Assembly (NCBI RefSeq): GCF_900111745.1
Contig: NZ_FOIJ01000003.1
Coordinates: forward strand, 372,001-436,000
Length of the DNA: 64,000 nucleotides
DNA from: Stigmatella erecta
GTDB taxonomy: Bacteria > Myxococcota > Myxococcia > Myxococcales > Myxococcaceae
Direction: 5' to 3'
This document shows, in pieces, positions 44,827 through 52,484 of this stretch; position 1 is the first letter of the stretch, and the number at the start of each line of letters is the position of its first letter. The translations under genes and the position numbers were made by a program. The notes under the pieces are model-generated. The model saw nothing but the letters and a program-made list of their open reading frames with translations. It made no database searches and was not told the DNA's origin.

Positions 44827-45300
44827 ATGCACACCCCTCGCGCTTCGGTTTTCCGCTCCCTGGCCCACTTCGCCGTGGGTGGCAGCCTGCTGGGGCTGCT
44901 TGCCTGCGGTGACTCCGATCCAGAGGTCTTCCAGCGGCTCCTCGTGGAGAGCGCGCAAGGCCCCTGCTCGGAGGGGATGGACTGCGAAGGCTCGGACGAG
45001 GTGCGGGCGGATGGCACCTTCCGCGTGGACCGCTTCCATGCCCCCGGCGCGCCCATCCAGCAAGTCCTCCTGCCCCCGCATGAGGTGGAAGACGTCCGGG
45101 AGGCCGCCACGGACTCCGGTTTGCTGGAGCTCCTGGAGCGCGGGGAGCACCCCTGCGGCACCGTCACCGATGCCAGCGTCTGGCTCACCCTGGAGTTGGA
45201 GGACCGGAGCTACCGGGCGCAGCTGGCCGGCTGCGATGCGCCGGGCGTGGGCCGGCTGACCGCGCTCCTGAAGCGTCTGCGTGACACCTACACGCCGTGA
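44827..45300 (+). CDS. Small lipoprotein of unknown function
   Basis: 157 residues. Signal peptide with lipobox GLLACGDSD. The mature part has four Cys in two pairs (GPCSEGMDC; HPCGTVTD and LAGCDAPG) and strands such as ASVWLTLELEDRSYRAQLAG, suggesting a compact disulfide-bonded domain. I recognise no family. It starts 78 bp from the divergent OPT gene and precedes the ECF sigma gene by 59 bp, so it may be read together with it. Confidence 0.7.
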   Translation: MHTPRASVFRSLAHFAVGGSLLGLLACGDSDPEVFQRLLVESAQGPCSEGMDCEGSDEVRADGTFRVDRFHAPGAPIQQVLLPPHEVEDVREAATDSGLLELLERGEHPCGTVTDASVWLTLELEDRSYRAQLAGCDAPGVGRLTALLKRLRDTYTP

Positions 45301-45345
45301 GCCCCCCGGCCCCTGCCTCGCCTCCGGAAAGGGCGAAAGCCGGGG

Positions 45346-45351
45346 GATAAT
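45346..45351 (+). promoter_or_regulatory. Candidate -10 element of the ECF operon
   Basis: GATAAT (5 of 6 to TATAAT), 9 bases before the GTG at 45360, which would give a leaderless sigma-factor mRNA. No good -35 at 17 bp; GGAA at 45326-45329 resembles an ECF-type -35, which would allow autoregulation. Confidence 0.3.
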
Positions 45352-45359
45352 TCGGGGGT

Positions 45360-45971
45360 GTGGCCGATCCGCGCGCCGGGAGGTCTGGAGGCCAGGTGGG
45401 TGAAACAGAGGGACTCACGGACCAGGTGCGGCGGGCGGCCCAAGGGGAGAGGTCTGCCTTCAATGCGCTGTACCGGCGCACCCGTCCCCTGGTGGCGCGG
45501 CTGGTCGCGGGTTTCGGCACGTTGGATGCCGACGAGGTGGAGGACGTCATTCAAGAGGCCTATGTGCGGGCGTTCCGGGGGCTGCCCCGGCTGAAGGAGG
45601 CCACGGCGTTCGAGCCGTGGCTGCTGGCCATTGCCCGGAACCGGGCCCGCACGCGCCTGGAGCGCCGCTCGTCCCTCCGGCGGCTGGCAGAGGAACTGCC
45701 GGATCCGGCCCCCGAAGCGGTACCGGCCTTTCCCGAGGCGCTCCAGGTGGAGCGGGACATCGCGGTGGTGCGCCAGCTCATCGCCGAGCTGCCCGAGGGT
45801 GAGGAGAAGACGACCGTGCACCTGTTCTACATCGAGGGGCAGCTCACGGCGCGGGAGATCGCCGAGCAGCTCGGGGTCGGCAAGAGCGCGGTGACGATGC
45901 GCCTGGAGCGCTTCCGGGGGCGCATCAAACGGGAGCTGCTCCAGCGGGTGCTCGCCGGACGGTGGGAGTGA
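45360..45971 (+). CDS. ECF-type RNA polymerase sigma factor
   Basis: 203 residues. Region 2: ERSAFNALYRRTRPLVARLV and VEDVIQEAYVRAFRGLPRLK, with FEPWLLAIARNRARTRLERR. Region 4: LIAELPEGEEKTTVHLFYIE and the helix-turn-helix LTAREIAEQLGVGKSAVTMR. No region 1 or 3, as in ECF sigma factors. Start GTG at 45360. The gene is 3 bp from its anti-sigma gene and heads an operon with a caspase-like protein and a lipoprotein. The regulon is unknown; autoregulation is likely for the class. Confidence 0.92.
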   Translation: MADPRAGRSGGQVGETEGLTDQVRRAAQGERSAFNALYRRTRPLVARLVAGFGTLDADEVEDVIQEAYVRAFRGLPRLKEATAFEPWLLAIARNRARTRLERRSSLRRLAEELPDPAPEAVPAFPEALQVERDIAVVRQLIAELPEGEEKTTVHLFYIEGQLTAREIAEQLGVGKSAVTMRLERFRGRIKRELLQRVLAGRWE

Positions 45972-45974
45972 GAC

Positions 45975-46751
45975 ATGAGACACCTGGATGCCGCCGCGAT
46001 GCACGCGCTCTCCACCCGGGAGCCCGAGGCCGTCGCCTACTTCCGTGAGCACCTGGCCTCCCCCTGCGAGGCCTGCGAGACCTTCCTTGCCCGCCACGAC
46101 GGGCCAGGACTTCTCGATGGCCAGGCGGACGCCGCGCTGCTGCGGCTCGCCCCCGCGCCCGCGGCGGAGGACCTCCCGGCCCCGCTCCCCCCCGTGCGCG
46201 CCCTGAAGCCACCCCGGCGCCTCCCCTCCCCCTCCGCGCGGCAGTGGGGATGGATGGCTGGAGCCCTCGCGGCCTGCCTGCTGGCGGTGGTGCTGGTGCC
46301 CTCGCTGCGCGCCCCCTCCACCGCCCCGGAGACGCCCTGGACCGGGGTCAAGGGCCCGGGCCGCATCTCCCTGGAGCTGGCGGTGGTGGCCCAGGGCCAG
46401 GAGGGGCACCTGCGCCGGTTGGATCCCGGGGCCACCGTGACCCCACAGGAGGTGCTGCTCCTGCGCTACCACGCCACCGAGAGCGGCACCGCCCTGCTCT
46501 ACCAGCAGCGCGAGGGCCAGCGTCCAGAGTTGCTCGGCCGCTTTCCCCTGGAAGCCGGGACGCATGACCTGGAGGGCCCGCAGGGCCTCGCGGGAGTGAG
46601 CCTGGAGGGAGACGAGGGCTCGCTGACGCTGATGCTGGTGGCCTTCGCCGCAGGGGAGGCGCCTTCCGAGGCGGCCACGGAAGCCCCCCCAGGCACCGTG
46701 GCGCGGTTCGACGTGCGCGTCCAACCGGGACAAACTCCTCCCCGACCGTGA
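45975..46751 (+). CDS. Membrane anti-sigma factor with zinc-binding (ZAS-like) N-terminus
   Basis: 258 residues. N-terminal cytoplasmic part has FREHLASPCEACETFLAR, a His-x4-Cys-x2-Cys cluster like the ZAS motif that holds ECF sigma factors. A Pro-rich linker follows, then one membrane helix (about 90-110: WGWMAGALAACLLAVVLVPS). The outer domain (about 125-240) is beta-rich (GRISLELAVVAQGQEGHLRR, GTALLYQQREGQRPELLGRF), similar in feel to DUF4384-type domains often found with caspases. It should bind the sigma factor until an envelope signal is sensed. The stop overlaps the GTG of the caspase gene. Confidence 0.82.
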   Translation: MRHLDAAAMHALSTREPEAVAYFREHLASPCEACETFLARHDGPGLLDGQADAALLRLAPAPAAEDLPAPLPPVRALKPPRRLPSPSARQWGWMAGALAACLLAVVLVPSLRAPSTAPETPWTGVKGPGRISLELAVVAQGQEGHLRRLDPGATVTPQEVLLLRYHATESGTALLYQQREGQRPELLGRFPLEAGTHDLEGPQGLAGVSLEGDEGSLTLMLVAFAAGEAPSEAATEAPPGTVARFDVRVQPGQTPPRP

Positions 46752-48394
46752 AGCGCTTCATCCCCATCCTGCTCGCCGTGCTCACCGCCTGCGCGAGCCC
46801 GTCCGCCACGTCCCGGGAGAAGGGGGGCCTCGTCCCCCTCCGGCTCGACGCAACGGACCTGTCGCGCGCCTACACCCCCCGGCGGTTCGCGTTGCTGGTG
46901 GGGGTGTCCTCTTTCGATGATCCGCAGTGGCGCGGCCTGCGCTACTCCGCGAAGGACGCCACGGATCTGGCGGCGGTGCTGGGAGATCCGGCACGGGGCC
47001 ACTTCGATCAGGTGCGCGTCCTCACGCGCCCGGAGGAGACCACGCGCGAGGCCATCCTCGCGGCCCTGCGGAAGCTCAAGCGGGAGGCCACCCGGCCCGA
47101 TGACGTGGTGCTGGTGTACCTGTCCGCCCACGGCACGCTGGCGCGCGATGGCCGGGGCGAGCTGAGCCGCTACCTCGTCACGCGGGATGCCTCCTACCGC
47201 GCCATCCCCCAGACGGCGCTCGCCATGGACGCGCTCAAGGCGGAGTTCGAGCAGTTGCCCAGCCGGCGGCGGCTGCTGGTGCTGGCCACGTGCCACAGCG
47301 GCAGCGGCAAGTCGCTCCTGCCCCAGGAGCTGGAGGTGGAGCTGGCCGGCATCAAGTCCGGCTTCTACGCGCGGCCGATGGAGGAGTCCTCCCGGGCCTC
47401 CATGGTGTTCGCCGCGAGCGACTGGGGCGAGACGGCGCGCGAGGACGAGAGCCTGCGGAACGACATCTATACGCACTTCCTCATCGAGGGCCTGGGCGGC
47501 GCCGCGGACCGCAACGCGGACGGCGCCGTCACCGCCACCGAGGCCCACGACTATTCGCGCCGCCGCACCTTCGCCTTCACCGAGGGCCGGCAGCGGCCGT
47601 CGGCGGAGATCCTCGAGGTGGGCGCGGACCCCATCCTCCTCTCCGGGCACCTGCGCCGCACGGGCCAGCCCGAGCTGTTCTCCTACCACCCGCGGCTGGA
47701 CGGCTTCACGCTCAAGGTGGACGGCGAGCCGCGCCTGGAGCTGCCCGGCGGCGCGGCGGTGGGGCCCGGCCGGCGCACGGTGGAGCTCACCAAGGGCGGC
47801 GCGGTCCTCGTCCGGCGCGAGCTCGACGTGGCGCCCGGAGAGCGGCTGCCCCTGGAGCGGCTGCTGTCGGACGCCCTGCCCCGGCGGTCGCTGTCGCTCG
47901 TGGGCGGCGTGTTCTCCTTCGTGGATGGCGCCCGGAGGCGCACCGTCCTGCCCCCGGCGCCCCAGGCCGGCGTGGTGCTGCGGCTGGAGGACGCGCCCCT
48001 CCAGAACCTGGGGCTGCTCGCCGACCTGAGCCTGGGCCGGGGGCGGCGCGCGCTCCAGGTGGCCCAGGGCAGCGAGGTCCCCTTCGGCTACACCACGCTC
48101 ACGGTGGGTGCGGCGGTGCCGTACCTGTGGCGCTGGGAGCGGCTGACGCTTTTCGCGGGGCCCCGTGTGGCCGCGCTGTACCTGCGCAGGTCCTTTGACG
48201 TGGAGGCGTTTTCCGGCGCTCAGCGCTACTTCACCGTCAGCCCGGGGGTGGTGGGAGGCGTGGTGTGGCGCCTGGGCGAGCGGCTGGAGCTCACGTCTCA
48301 AGCGCAGCTGATGCTGACGTATGTGGTGGTGGACGGACAGGGCCAGGCCGTGGGCTTCACGGGTGGACACGCTGGAGTGGGGTACCGCTTCTGA
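46748..48394 (+). CDS. Caspase-like (peptidase C14) lipoprotein with C-terminal beta-barrel-like domain
   Basis: 548 residues, GTG start overlapping the anti-sigma stop. Lipobox VLTACAS. Caspase domain (about 45-290): RRFALLVGVSSFDD, catalytic His128 in VYLSAHGTL, catalytic Cys182 in LLVLATCHSGSG; both catalytic residues are present. A small PEGA-like beta domain follows (DGFTLKVDGEPRLELPGG). The last about 170 residues alternate hydrophobic and polar (SLSLVGGVFSFVDG, LTLFAGPRVAALYLRR, LELTSQAQLMLTYVVV) and end GVGYRF, an aromatic C-terminus typical of outer-membrane barrels. The protease would therefore sit at the outer membrane. Orthocaspases usually cut after Arg/Lys. Part of the sigma operon. 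Confidence 0.85.
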   Translation: MKRFIPILLAVLTACASPSATSREKGGLVPLRLDATDLSRAYTPRRFALLVGVSSFDDPQWRGLRYSAKDATDLAAVLGDPARGHFDQVRVLTRPEETTREAILAALRKLKREATRPDDVVLVYLSAHGTLARDGRGELSRYLVTRDASYRAIPQTALAMDALKAEFEQLPSRRRLLVLATCHSGSGKSLLPQELEVELAGIKSGFYARPMEESSRASMVFAASDWGETAREDESLRNDIYTHFLIEGLGGAADRNADGAVTATEAHDYSRRRTFAFTEGRQRPSAEILEVGADPILLSGHLRRTGQPELFSYHPRLDGFTLKVDGEPRLELPGGAAVGPGRRTVELTKGGAVLVRRELDVAPGERLPLERLLSDALPRRSLSLVGGVFSFVDGARRRTVLPPAPQAGVVLRLEDAPLQNLGLLADLSLGRGRRALQVAQGSEVPFGYTTLTVGAAVPYLWRWERLTLFAGPRVAALYLRRSFDVEAFSGAQRYFTVSPGVVGGVVWRLGERLELTSQAQLMLTYVVVDGQGQAVGFTGGHAGVGYRF

Positions 48395-48981
48395 TGCTTC
48401 GCACATGCTCGCGGGTGACAGGGGTGCTGCTGGTGCTGGGCCTGGGGGCCTGCGGCAGCCTGGACAACGCGCCGTTCCGCTCGGGCACCGTGCACGGGCG
48501 GCTCACCGAGTTCGATCCGGCGGTGGCGCTGATCTCCCGGGTGGGAGCGCCCAGCGTGCGCGGCACGCTGGAGGCGGATGGCCACTTCACGCTGGAGGAC
48601 GTGCCCGCGGGCCCAGCGGAGCTGTTCATCGTGGCCTCGGAGCAAAAGGCCGCGCGCGTGGCGCTCACGGTGCCAGGGGGCCAGTCCGTGGAGGTGGCGG
48701 ACGTGGCGCCCCAGCCGGCCAGCACCCTCTTCTTGAAGGTGCAGGCCCGGGGCAACCTGCGGGTGGCGCAGGCCGTCGCCTCCGTGGAGGGCACGCCCTT
48801 CGAGTCCCTCCCGCTCGACACCGAGGACAACGAGGGCGTGCGGCGGGTGGGGCCCCTGCCCGATGGGTGCTACGAGGTACGTGTCTCCGCGCCAGGCTTC
48901 CTGGATGCGGCGGGCCAGGGCTGCGTGGGCCACGGCGAGCAGAAGGTGCTGAGGATCGAGCTGACGCCGGACGAGAACTAG
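48394..48981 (+). CDS. Lipoprotein with carboxypeptidase-regulatory-like repeats
   Basis: 195 residues from the ATG at 48394, overlapping the caspase stop (TGATG). Lipobox VLGLGACGS. The mature part looks like two beta-sandwich repeats of carboxypeptidase-regulatory/Ig type: VRGTLEADGHFTLEDVPAGP with AELFIVASEQKAARV, and later VASVEGTPFE with RVGPLPDGCYEVRVSAPGFL. Such domains support protein contact or adhesion. It is the last gene of the ECF sigma / anti-sigma / caspase operon and is probably delivered to the same membrane as the caspase. Confidence 0.8.
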   Translation: MLRTCSRVTGVLLVLGLGACGSLDNAPFRSGTVHGRLTEFDPAVALISRVGAPSVRGTLEADGHFTLEDVPAGPAELFIVASEQKAARVALTVPGGQSVEVADVAPQPASTLFLKVQARGNLRVAQAVASVEGTPFESLPLDTEDNEGVRRVGPLPDGCYEVRVSAPGFLDAAGQGCVGHGEQKVLRIELTPDEN

Positions 48982-49039
48982 CGGGAAAACACGCCGGCCC
49001 CGTGGCCGCTCAGCCACCTCGCGGGTCTTCCTGTTGCCA

Positions 49040-49070
49040 GGGAGGCGCAGAAAGCCTCCCCCGGCTTTCT
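49040..49070 (+). promoter_or_regulatory. Two mutually exclusive hairpins before the knottin-like lipoprotein gene
   Basis: Hairpin A: GGGAGGC (49040-49046) with GCCTCCC (49054-49060). Hairpin B: AGAAAGCC (49049-49056) with GGCTTTCT (49063-49070), loop TCCCCC. They share bases 49054-49056, so only one can form. Hairpin B ends 2 bases before the GGAGG that serves the ATG at 49084. This geometry is that of an attenuator or translational switch; termination of the upstream operon is the simpler alternative. Confidence 0.4.
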
Positions 49071-49083
49071 CTGGAGGATGCCG

Positions 49084-49584
49084 ATGCGAAAAGTGACTGC
49101 TTCTTCGTCCGCGGTGCTGATGGCGCTGTGCGTGCTGATGGCCAGTGGCTGCGGCGACACCGTGGAGACGGACCCCACGCTCAGCAACGGGGACAACAAC
49201 CTGGGCGCTGGCGCGAACCCAGGCGAGGTCCAGGACGGAGGCGCAGGCCCGGGTGGCACCGGCGCCATCACGCTCTGCCACATCCCCCCCGGCAACCCCG
49301 CCAACGCGCACACCATCACGGTCGGCCAGCCCGCGCTGCGCGCACACCTGCGCCATGGCGACTCCGTGGGCCCCTGCGGCGGTGAGCCGGAAACGCCCCC
49401 GGACGGCGGGGGCTCCTTCCCCGGCGAGGGTGGAGGCGAGGGTGGAGGTGAGGGTGGAGGCGGAGACGAGGACGGGGGCGCCGCCTGCCTCCCCTCGGGC
49501 TCCGAGTGCAATGCCGAAGGGTCCACCCCCTGCTGCAACGGCCTCTCGTGCGTTCAGGGCCTGTGCTGGCCCAGCATCGGCTGA
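49084..49584 (+). CDS. Secreted lipoprotein with a CHIPPGNP domain and a knottin-like Cys motif
   Basis: 166 residues from the ATG at 49084 (GGAGG at 49073-49077, ideal spacing; an ATG two codons earlier abuts the GGAGG). Lipobox VLMASGCGD. Three parts: ITLCHIPPGNPANAHTITVG with later HGDSVGPCGG, a widespread surface-protein motif of unknown role; a Gly/Glu repeat (GGGEGGGEGGG); and a C-terminal 30 residues with six Cys spaced C-x6-C-x7-CC-x4-C-x4-C (CLPSGSEC, STPCCNGLSC, VQGLC). This spacing fits inhibitor cystine knots, which include toxins and protease inhibitors. No known function here. Confidence 0.82.
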   Translation: MRKVTASSSAVLMALCVLMASGCGDTVETDPTLSNGDNNLGAGANPGEVQDGGAGPGGTGAITLCHIPPGNPANAHTITVGQPALRAHLRHGDSVGPCGGEPETPPDGGGSFPGEGGGEGGGEGGGGDEDGGAACLPSGSECNAEGSTPCCNGLSCVQGLCWPSIG

Positions 49585-49616
49585 GCCCCGCTGTCCTCCA
49601 GGACCTGCCTTCTGAC

Positions 49617-49651
49617 GCCCGCGGTGAGCGTTGGCTGTGGCCACCGCGGGC
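49617..49651 (+). terminator. Terminator hairpin
   Basis: GCCCGCGGTG (49617-49626) and CACCGCGGGC (49642-49651): a perfect 10 bp stem with a 15-base loop, 33 bases after the lipoprotein stop. Confidence 0.55.
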
Positions 49652-49702
49652 CCCGGCGGGTCTCCTTGCCGTTCACCCTTCCTTTTTCACGAGTTCCATT
49701 TC

Positions 49703-50617
49703 ATGACGACCCTCCGTTCCCTGCTTTCCAGCCTGCTGCTTGCCACCGGCGTTCTTGGCCTGGCGGCCTGCGGCGATGACTCCACGGCCCGTGTCACGGT
49801 GAAGCTGACCGACGCGCCGGGGGACAACTTCGAGAAGGCGGTGGTCACGATCACCAAGGTGTATCTGAAGGGCAGTGAAGACGTGGTGCTGCTCGACGAG
49901 CCGGTGACGGTCAACCTGCTCACCCTGGCCAATGACGCGGCGGACCTGGTGAAGGACGCGGAGGTTCCCCAGGGCACCTACCGCGAGCTGCGCTTCGTCA
50001 TCTCGGGCGGCTATATCCAGGTGAACGAGGACGGGCAGAGCCGCATCTACGCCACCTCGCCCAACTACGCGGGGCTGCCCGAGGGCACCCGGGCCGATGG
50101 CGAGCTGCACATGCCGAGCGCCAGCAGCTCGGGCCTCAAGGTGAAGTTCGACAAGGACGCGGACGTCACCATCACCAGCGAGGACACCCAGAAGGTCATC
50201 CTCGTGGACTTCGACGTGGCGCAGAGCTTCGGCCGGGCCGCCGGCAACTCGGGCCGGTGGGTGATGGGGCCCGTCATCAAGGGCGCGGACCTCCAGTTCT
50301 CGGGCAACGTGAAGGCCACGTTGGCACTGGGCACCGGTGTGCAGCTGCCCGGCGGTGACACCCCGCTGGAGCTGAGCGCCTTCTCCGCCGTGCTCATCAA
50401 CGCGGACGGCAGCCGTGAGACGTTGCCCTTCAGCGCCAGCCCGGACGGCCTCTTCGTGGCGAACTTCAAGTTCCTGCTGCCCGGCACCTACCAGGTGGAC
50501 GTGGTGGCGCCCGCGGGCGTGAGCTTCACCACGGCCCCCAGCCACCCCGCGTCCGCCACCATCGGCTCGGGGGCCGAGACGGCCGTGAACTTCACCCTCA
50601 CCTCCGTCTCCCGCTAA
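49703..50617 (+). CDS. DUF4382-domain lipoprotein
   Basis: 304 residues. Lipobox VLGLAACGDD. From about 28: ARVTVKLTDAPGDNFEKAVV and TITKVYLKGSEDVVLLDEPV, the hallmark start of DUF4382 (surface lipoproteins beginning V.L.DAP.D...V.VTI..V). QGTYRELRFVISGGYIQVNE and the beta-rich middle follow. The C-terminal about 90 residues form a second beta-sandwich ending GSGAETAVNFTLTSVSR. The function of the family is unknown. Stands alone between two hairpins. No clear Shine-Dalgarno near the ATG. Confidence 0.88.
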   Translation: MTTLRSLLSSLLLATGVLGLAACGDDSTARVTVKLTDAPGDNFEKAVVTITKVYLKGSEDVVLLDEPVTVNLLTLANDAADLVKDAEVPQGTYRELRFVISGGYIQVNEDGQSRIYATSPNYAGLPEGTRADGELHMPSASSSGLKVKFDKDADVTITSEDTQKVILVDFDVAQSFGRAAGNSGRWVMGPVIKGADLQFSGNVKATLALGTGVQLPGGDTPLELSAFSAVLINADGSRETLPFSASPDGLFVANFKFLLPGTYQVDVVAPAGVSFTTAPSHPASATIGSGAETAVNFTLTSVSR

Positions 50618-50625
50618 CCGTGTCG

Positions 50626-50657
50626 CGGCCGGCGCGGGAAGATTGCCCGCCCGGCCG
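50626..50657. terminator. GC-rich terminator hairpin between convergent genes
   Basis: CGGCCGGCGCGGG (50626-50638) pairs with CCCGCCCGGCCG (50646-50657) with one bulged base and a loop of 7. Confidence 0.5.
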
Positions 50658-50686
50658 GGAGGCCGCCGGGGCGTAGCGCCGCGGGC

Positions 50687-52309
50687 TCACGGACGCCCGG
50701 TGCGGCGCTTGTACTGTTTGAGCTTGCGGTAGAGCGTCGTCGCTCCAATGCCGAGCTGGGCCGCGGTCCGCCCCTGGTGGCCCGCGTTGCGCTCGAGCGC
50801 GGCCAGGATGGCGGCCTTCTCGATGGCCTCCAACGTCTGGCCCTCCCCGGAGGCTGGCGGAGGCGCCTGCGCCTGGCGGACATCCTCGGGCAGGTCCTCC
50901 AGCTCCGCACGGCGGCCCTGAGCCAGGGCCGCCGCCCGCTCCATGGCATTCGCGAGCTCCCGGACATTTCCGGGCCAGTCATGGCGCACGAGCTGATCGG
51001 CGGCCGGGGCCGTCAGTCCAGCCAGGGACCGTTGCATGCGCTGGGCGGCCTCCGCGAGCAACTCCCTCGCCAGGGGCAGGATGTCTTCCCGCCGCTCGCG
51101 CAGCGGAGGCACGCGCAGCTCAATCACCCGCAGGCGGTAGTAGAGATCCTTGCGGAACCGCCCCGCCGCCACCTCCTCGGCGAGCTCCCGGTTGGTGGCC
51201 GCGAGGATGCGCGCCTCGATGGGCCGGGTGCGGTTCTCCCCCACCCGCCGCACCTGACGCTCCTGGAGGGCCCGTAGCAGCTTCGCCTGCACGCCAAGCG
51301 GCAGCTCCCCCACCTCATCGAGGAAGAGGGTGCCGCCATGGGCCGCCTCGAAGAGGCCCGGACGGTCCTGGACGGCGCCGGTGAAGGCGCCCCGCGCGTG
51401 GCCAAACAGCTCGCTCTCGAGCAGGGTCTCGGGGATGGCCCCACAGTTGAGGGCCAGGAAAGGCCCCGCCGCCCGCGCGGACACCTCGTGGATGAGCCGT
51501 GCCACCCGCTCCTTGCCCACACCGCTCTCGCCCGTGAGGAAGACCGTGGACTCCACCTTCGCCATCCGCCGGGCCAGGTCCAGCACCCGCCGCATCGCGG
51601 GGCCCCGCGCGATGAGGCCGGAGGGATCCCCGGGCGCCTGGGCGAGACGGGCCAGGGCGCGCTGCTTCTCCCGGAGCTTGCGCTCGGTGCGCTTGAGGGC
51701 GCCGGACAGCGCGGGCAGCGCCGCCTCGATGCCCCCCTCCTGGAAAAAGGGCAAGTGCGGCCCGAGTGCCTCGCCCCACTCCAGGCGCGTCTGGCCCCGG
51801 ACGTGGCACGCCGCGTCCCCCTGGCCCTGGCACCGGTCCTCCAGGACAAAGACTTCCTGGCCCAGGGTGCGGCTGAGGTACCCGCTCCCGATGCCGCAGA
51901 GGGTCCAGCACACCGGGGCCTCGGCCTGGCCCAGGTGCAGCAGGTGCTGCTCCGCTTCATAGGAGGACTCCAGGGTGGCGCCCCGGGGCGAGAGCGGATC
52001 GCTCTCCGGTGCCAGCCGGAGGTGGCCCTGCAGCATGTGGATGACGCCTCCGGCGTTGCGCCACGCCTCCTCGCTGTCCCAGGTGAGCTCGGCGTGCATC
52101 GCCTCCGCCATGCGCCAGCCGTGCACGAAGCCGAAGCGTGTGAGCACCGCGCGCGCGGCCGACAGCCCGAAGGAGTCCACCAACTGCTTGCGCAGCAGGC
52201 CCATGGCCACCGCATCCAGGATGAGCACCTTGCGCCCCGCGAAGCGGACCTCCCCCCGCTCCGCATCCACCTCCAGCAGCTCCCGGATATCGAGGTCTTC
52301 CACGCGCAT
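50687..52309 (-). CDS. Sigma-54-dependent activator with V4R (XylR/DmpR-type) ligand-binding domain
   Basis: 540 residues. N-terminal XylR_N part (about 1-100: VLILDAVAMGLLRKQLVDSF, RAVLTRFGFVHGWRMAEAMH), then a V4R domain with its zinc-type CQGQGDAACHV (about 170-180). Next come a coiled linker and the AAA+ domain: Walker A GESGVGKE, sigma-54 contact loop GAFTGA, Walker B GGTLFLDEVGELP, and LYYRLRVIELRVPPLRERRE. A Fis-type helix-turn-helix closes it (GHQGRTAAQLGIGATTLYRK). In XylR/DmpR the first two domains bind aromatic effectors and relieve inhibition. Divergent from a P450 gene with a consensus sigma-54 promoter in between, so this P450 is the likely target. AAAGGATG precedes the ATG at 52309. 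Confidence 0.94.
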   Translation of the reverse strand: MRVEDLDIRELLEVDAERGEVRFAGRKVLILDAVAMGLLRKQLVDSFGLSAARAVLTRFGFVHGWRMAEAMHAELTWDSEEAWRNAGGVIHMLQGHLRLAPESDPLSPRGATLESSYEAEQHLLHLGQAEAPVCWTLCGIGSGYLSRTLGQEVFVLEDRCQGQGDAACHVRGQTRLEWGEALGPHLPFFQEGGIEAALPALSGALKRTERKLREKQRALARLAQAPGDPSGLIARGPAMRRVLDLARRMAKVESTVFLTGESGVGKERVARLIHEVSARAAGPFLALNCGAIPETLLESELFGHARGAFTGAVQDRPGLFEAAHGGTLFLDEVGELPLGVQAKLLRALQERQVRRVGENRTRPIEARILAATNRELAEEVAAGRFRKDLYYRLRVIELRVPPLRERREDILPLARELLAEAAQRMQRSLAGLTAPAADQLVRHDWPGNVRELANAMERAAALAQGRRAELEDLPEDVRQAQAPPPASGEGQTLEAIEKAAILAALERNAGHQGRTAAQLGIGATTLYRKLKQYKRRTGRP

Positions 52310-52319
52310 GCCGCATCCT

Positions 52320-52330
52320 TTCAAATTGAA
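52320..52330. promoter_or_regulatory. Perfect palindrome, candidate activator site (UAS)
   Basis: TTCAA-A-TTGAA, located about 115-125 bp upstream of the predicted P450 transcription start and 11 bases upstream of the activator's own ATG. This suits both activation of the P450 and repression of the activator gene. Confidence 0.4.
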
Positions 52331-52418
52331 CGGAGGCATAGGCCAATTCGACCGGCTCGCGCGGCCTCTTATCCCAGGAAGGACGGCCTCCCCCTCGGAC
52401 GCCTGGGAAGGCTCGCGG

Positions 52419-52433
52419 TGGCACACACCTTGC
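52419..52433 (+). promoter_or_regulatory. Sigma-54 (-24/-12) promoter of the P450 gene
   Basis: TGGCAC-ACACC-TTGC matches the sigma-54 consensus TGGCAC-N5-TTGC exactly, with GG and GC ten bases apart. Transcription would start near 52445, 40 bases before the P450 ATG. The divergent gene encodes a sigma-54 activator. Confidence 0.8.
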
Positions 52434-52484
52434 CCAGGTCCGGCCCCGGGTCCTTTCGCCCCTCCCTGCCCGAGGCATGAACCG

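Noticed and set aside
47308-47322. GSGKS inside the caspase gene, resembling a P-loop
   Set aside because: It directly follows the catalytic CHSG of the caspase core; no Walker B or nucleotide fold around it.
49421-49470. GGTGGAGGCGAG tandem repeat as a possible CRISPR or mobile repeat
   Set aside because: It is the in-frame Gly/Glu spacer of the knottin-like lipoprotein; no spacers, no direct-repeat array.
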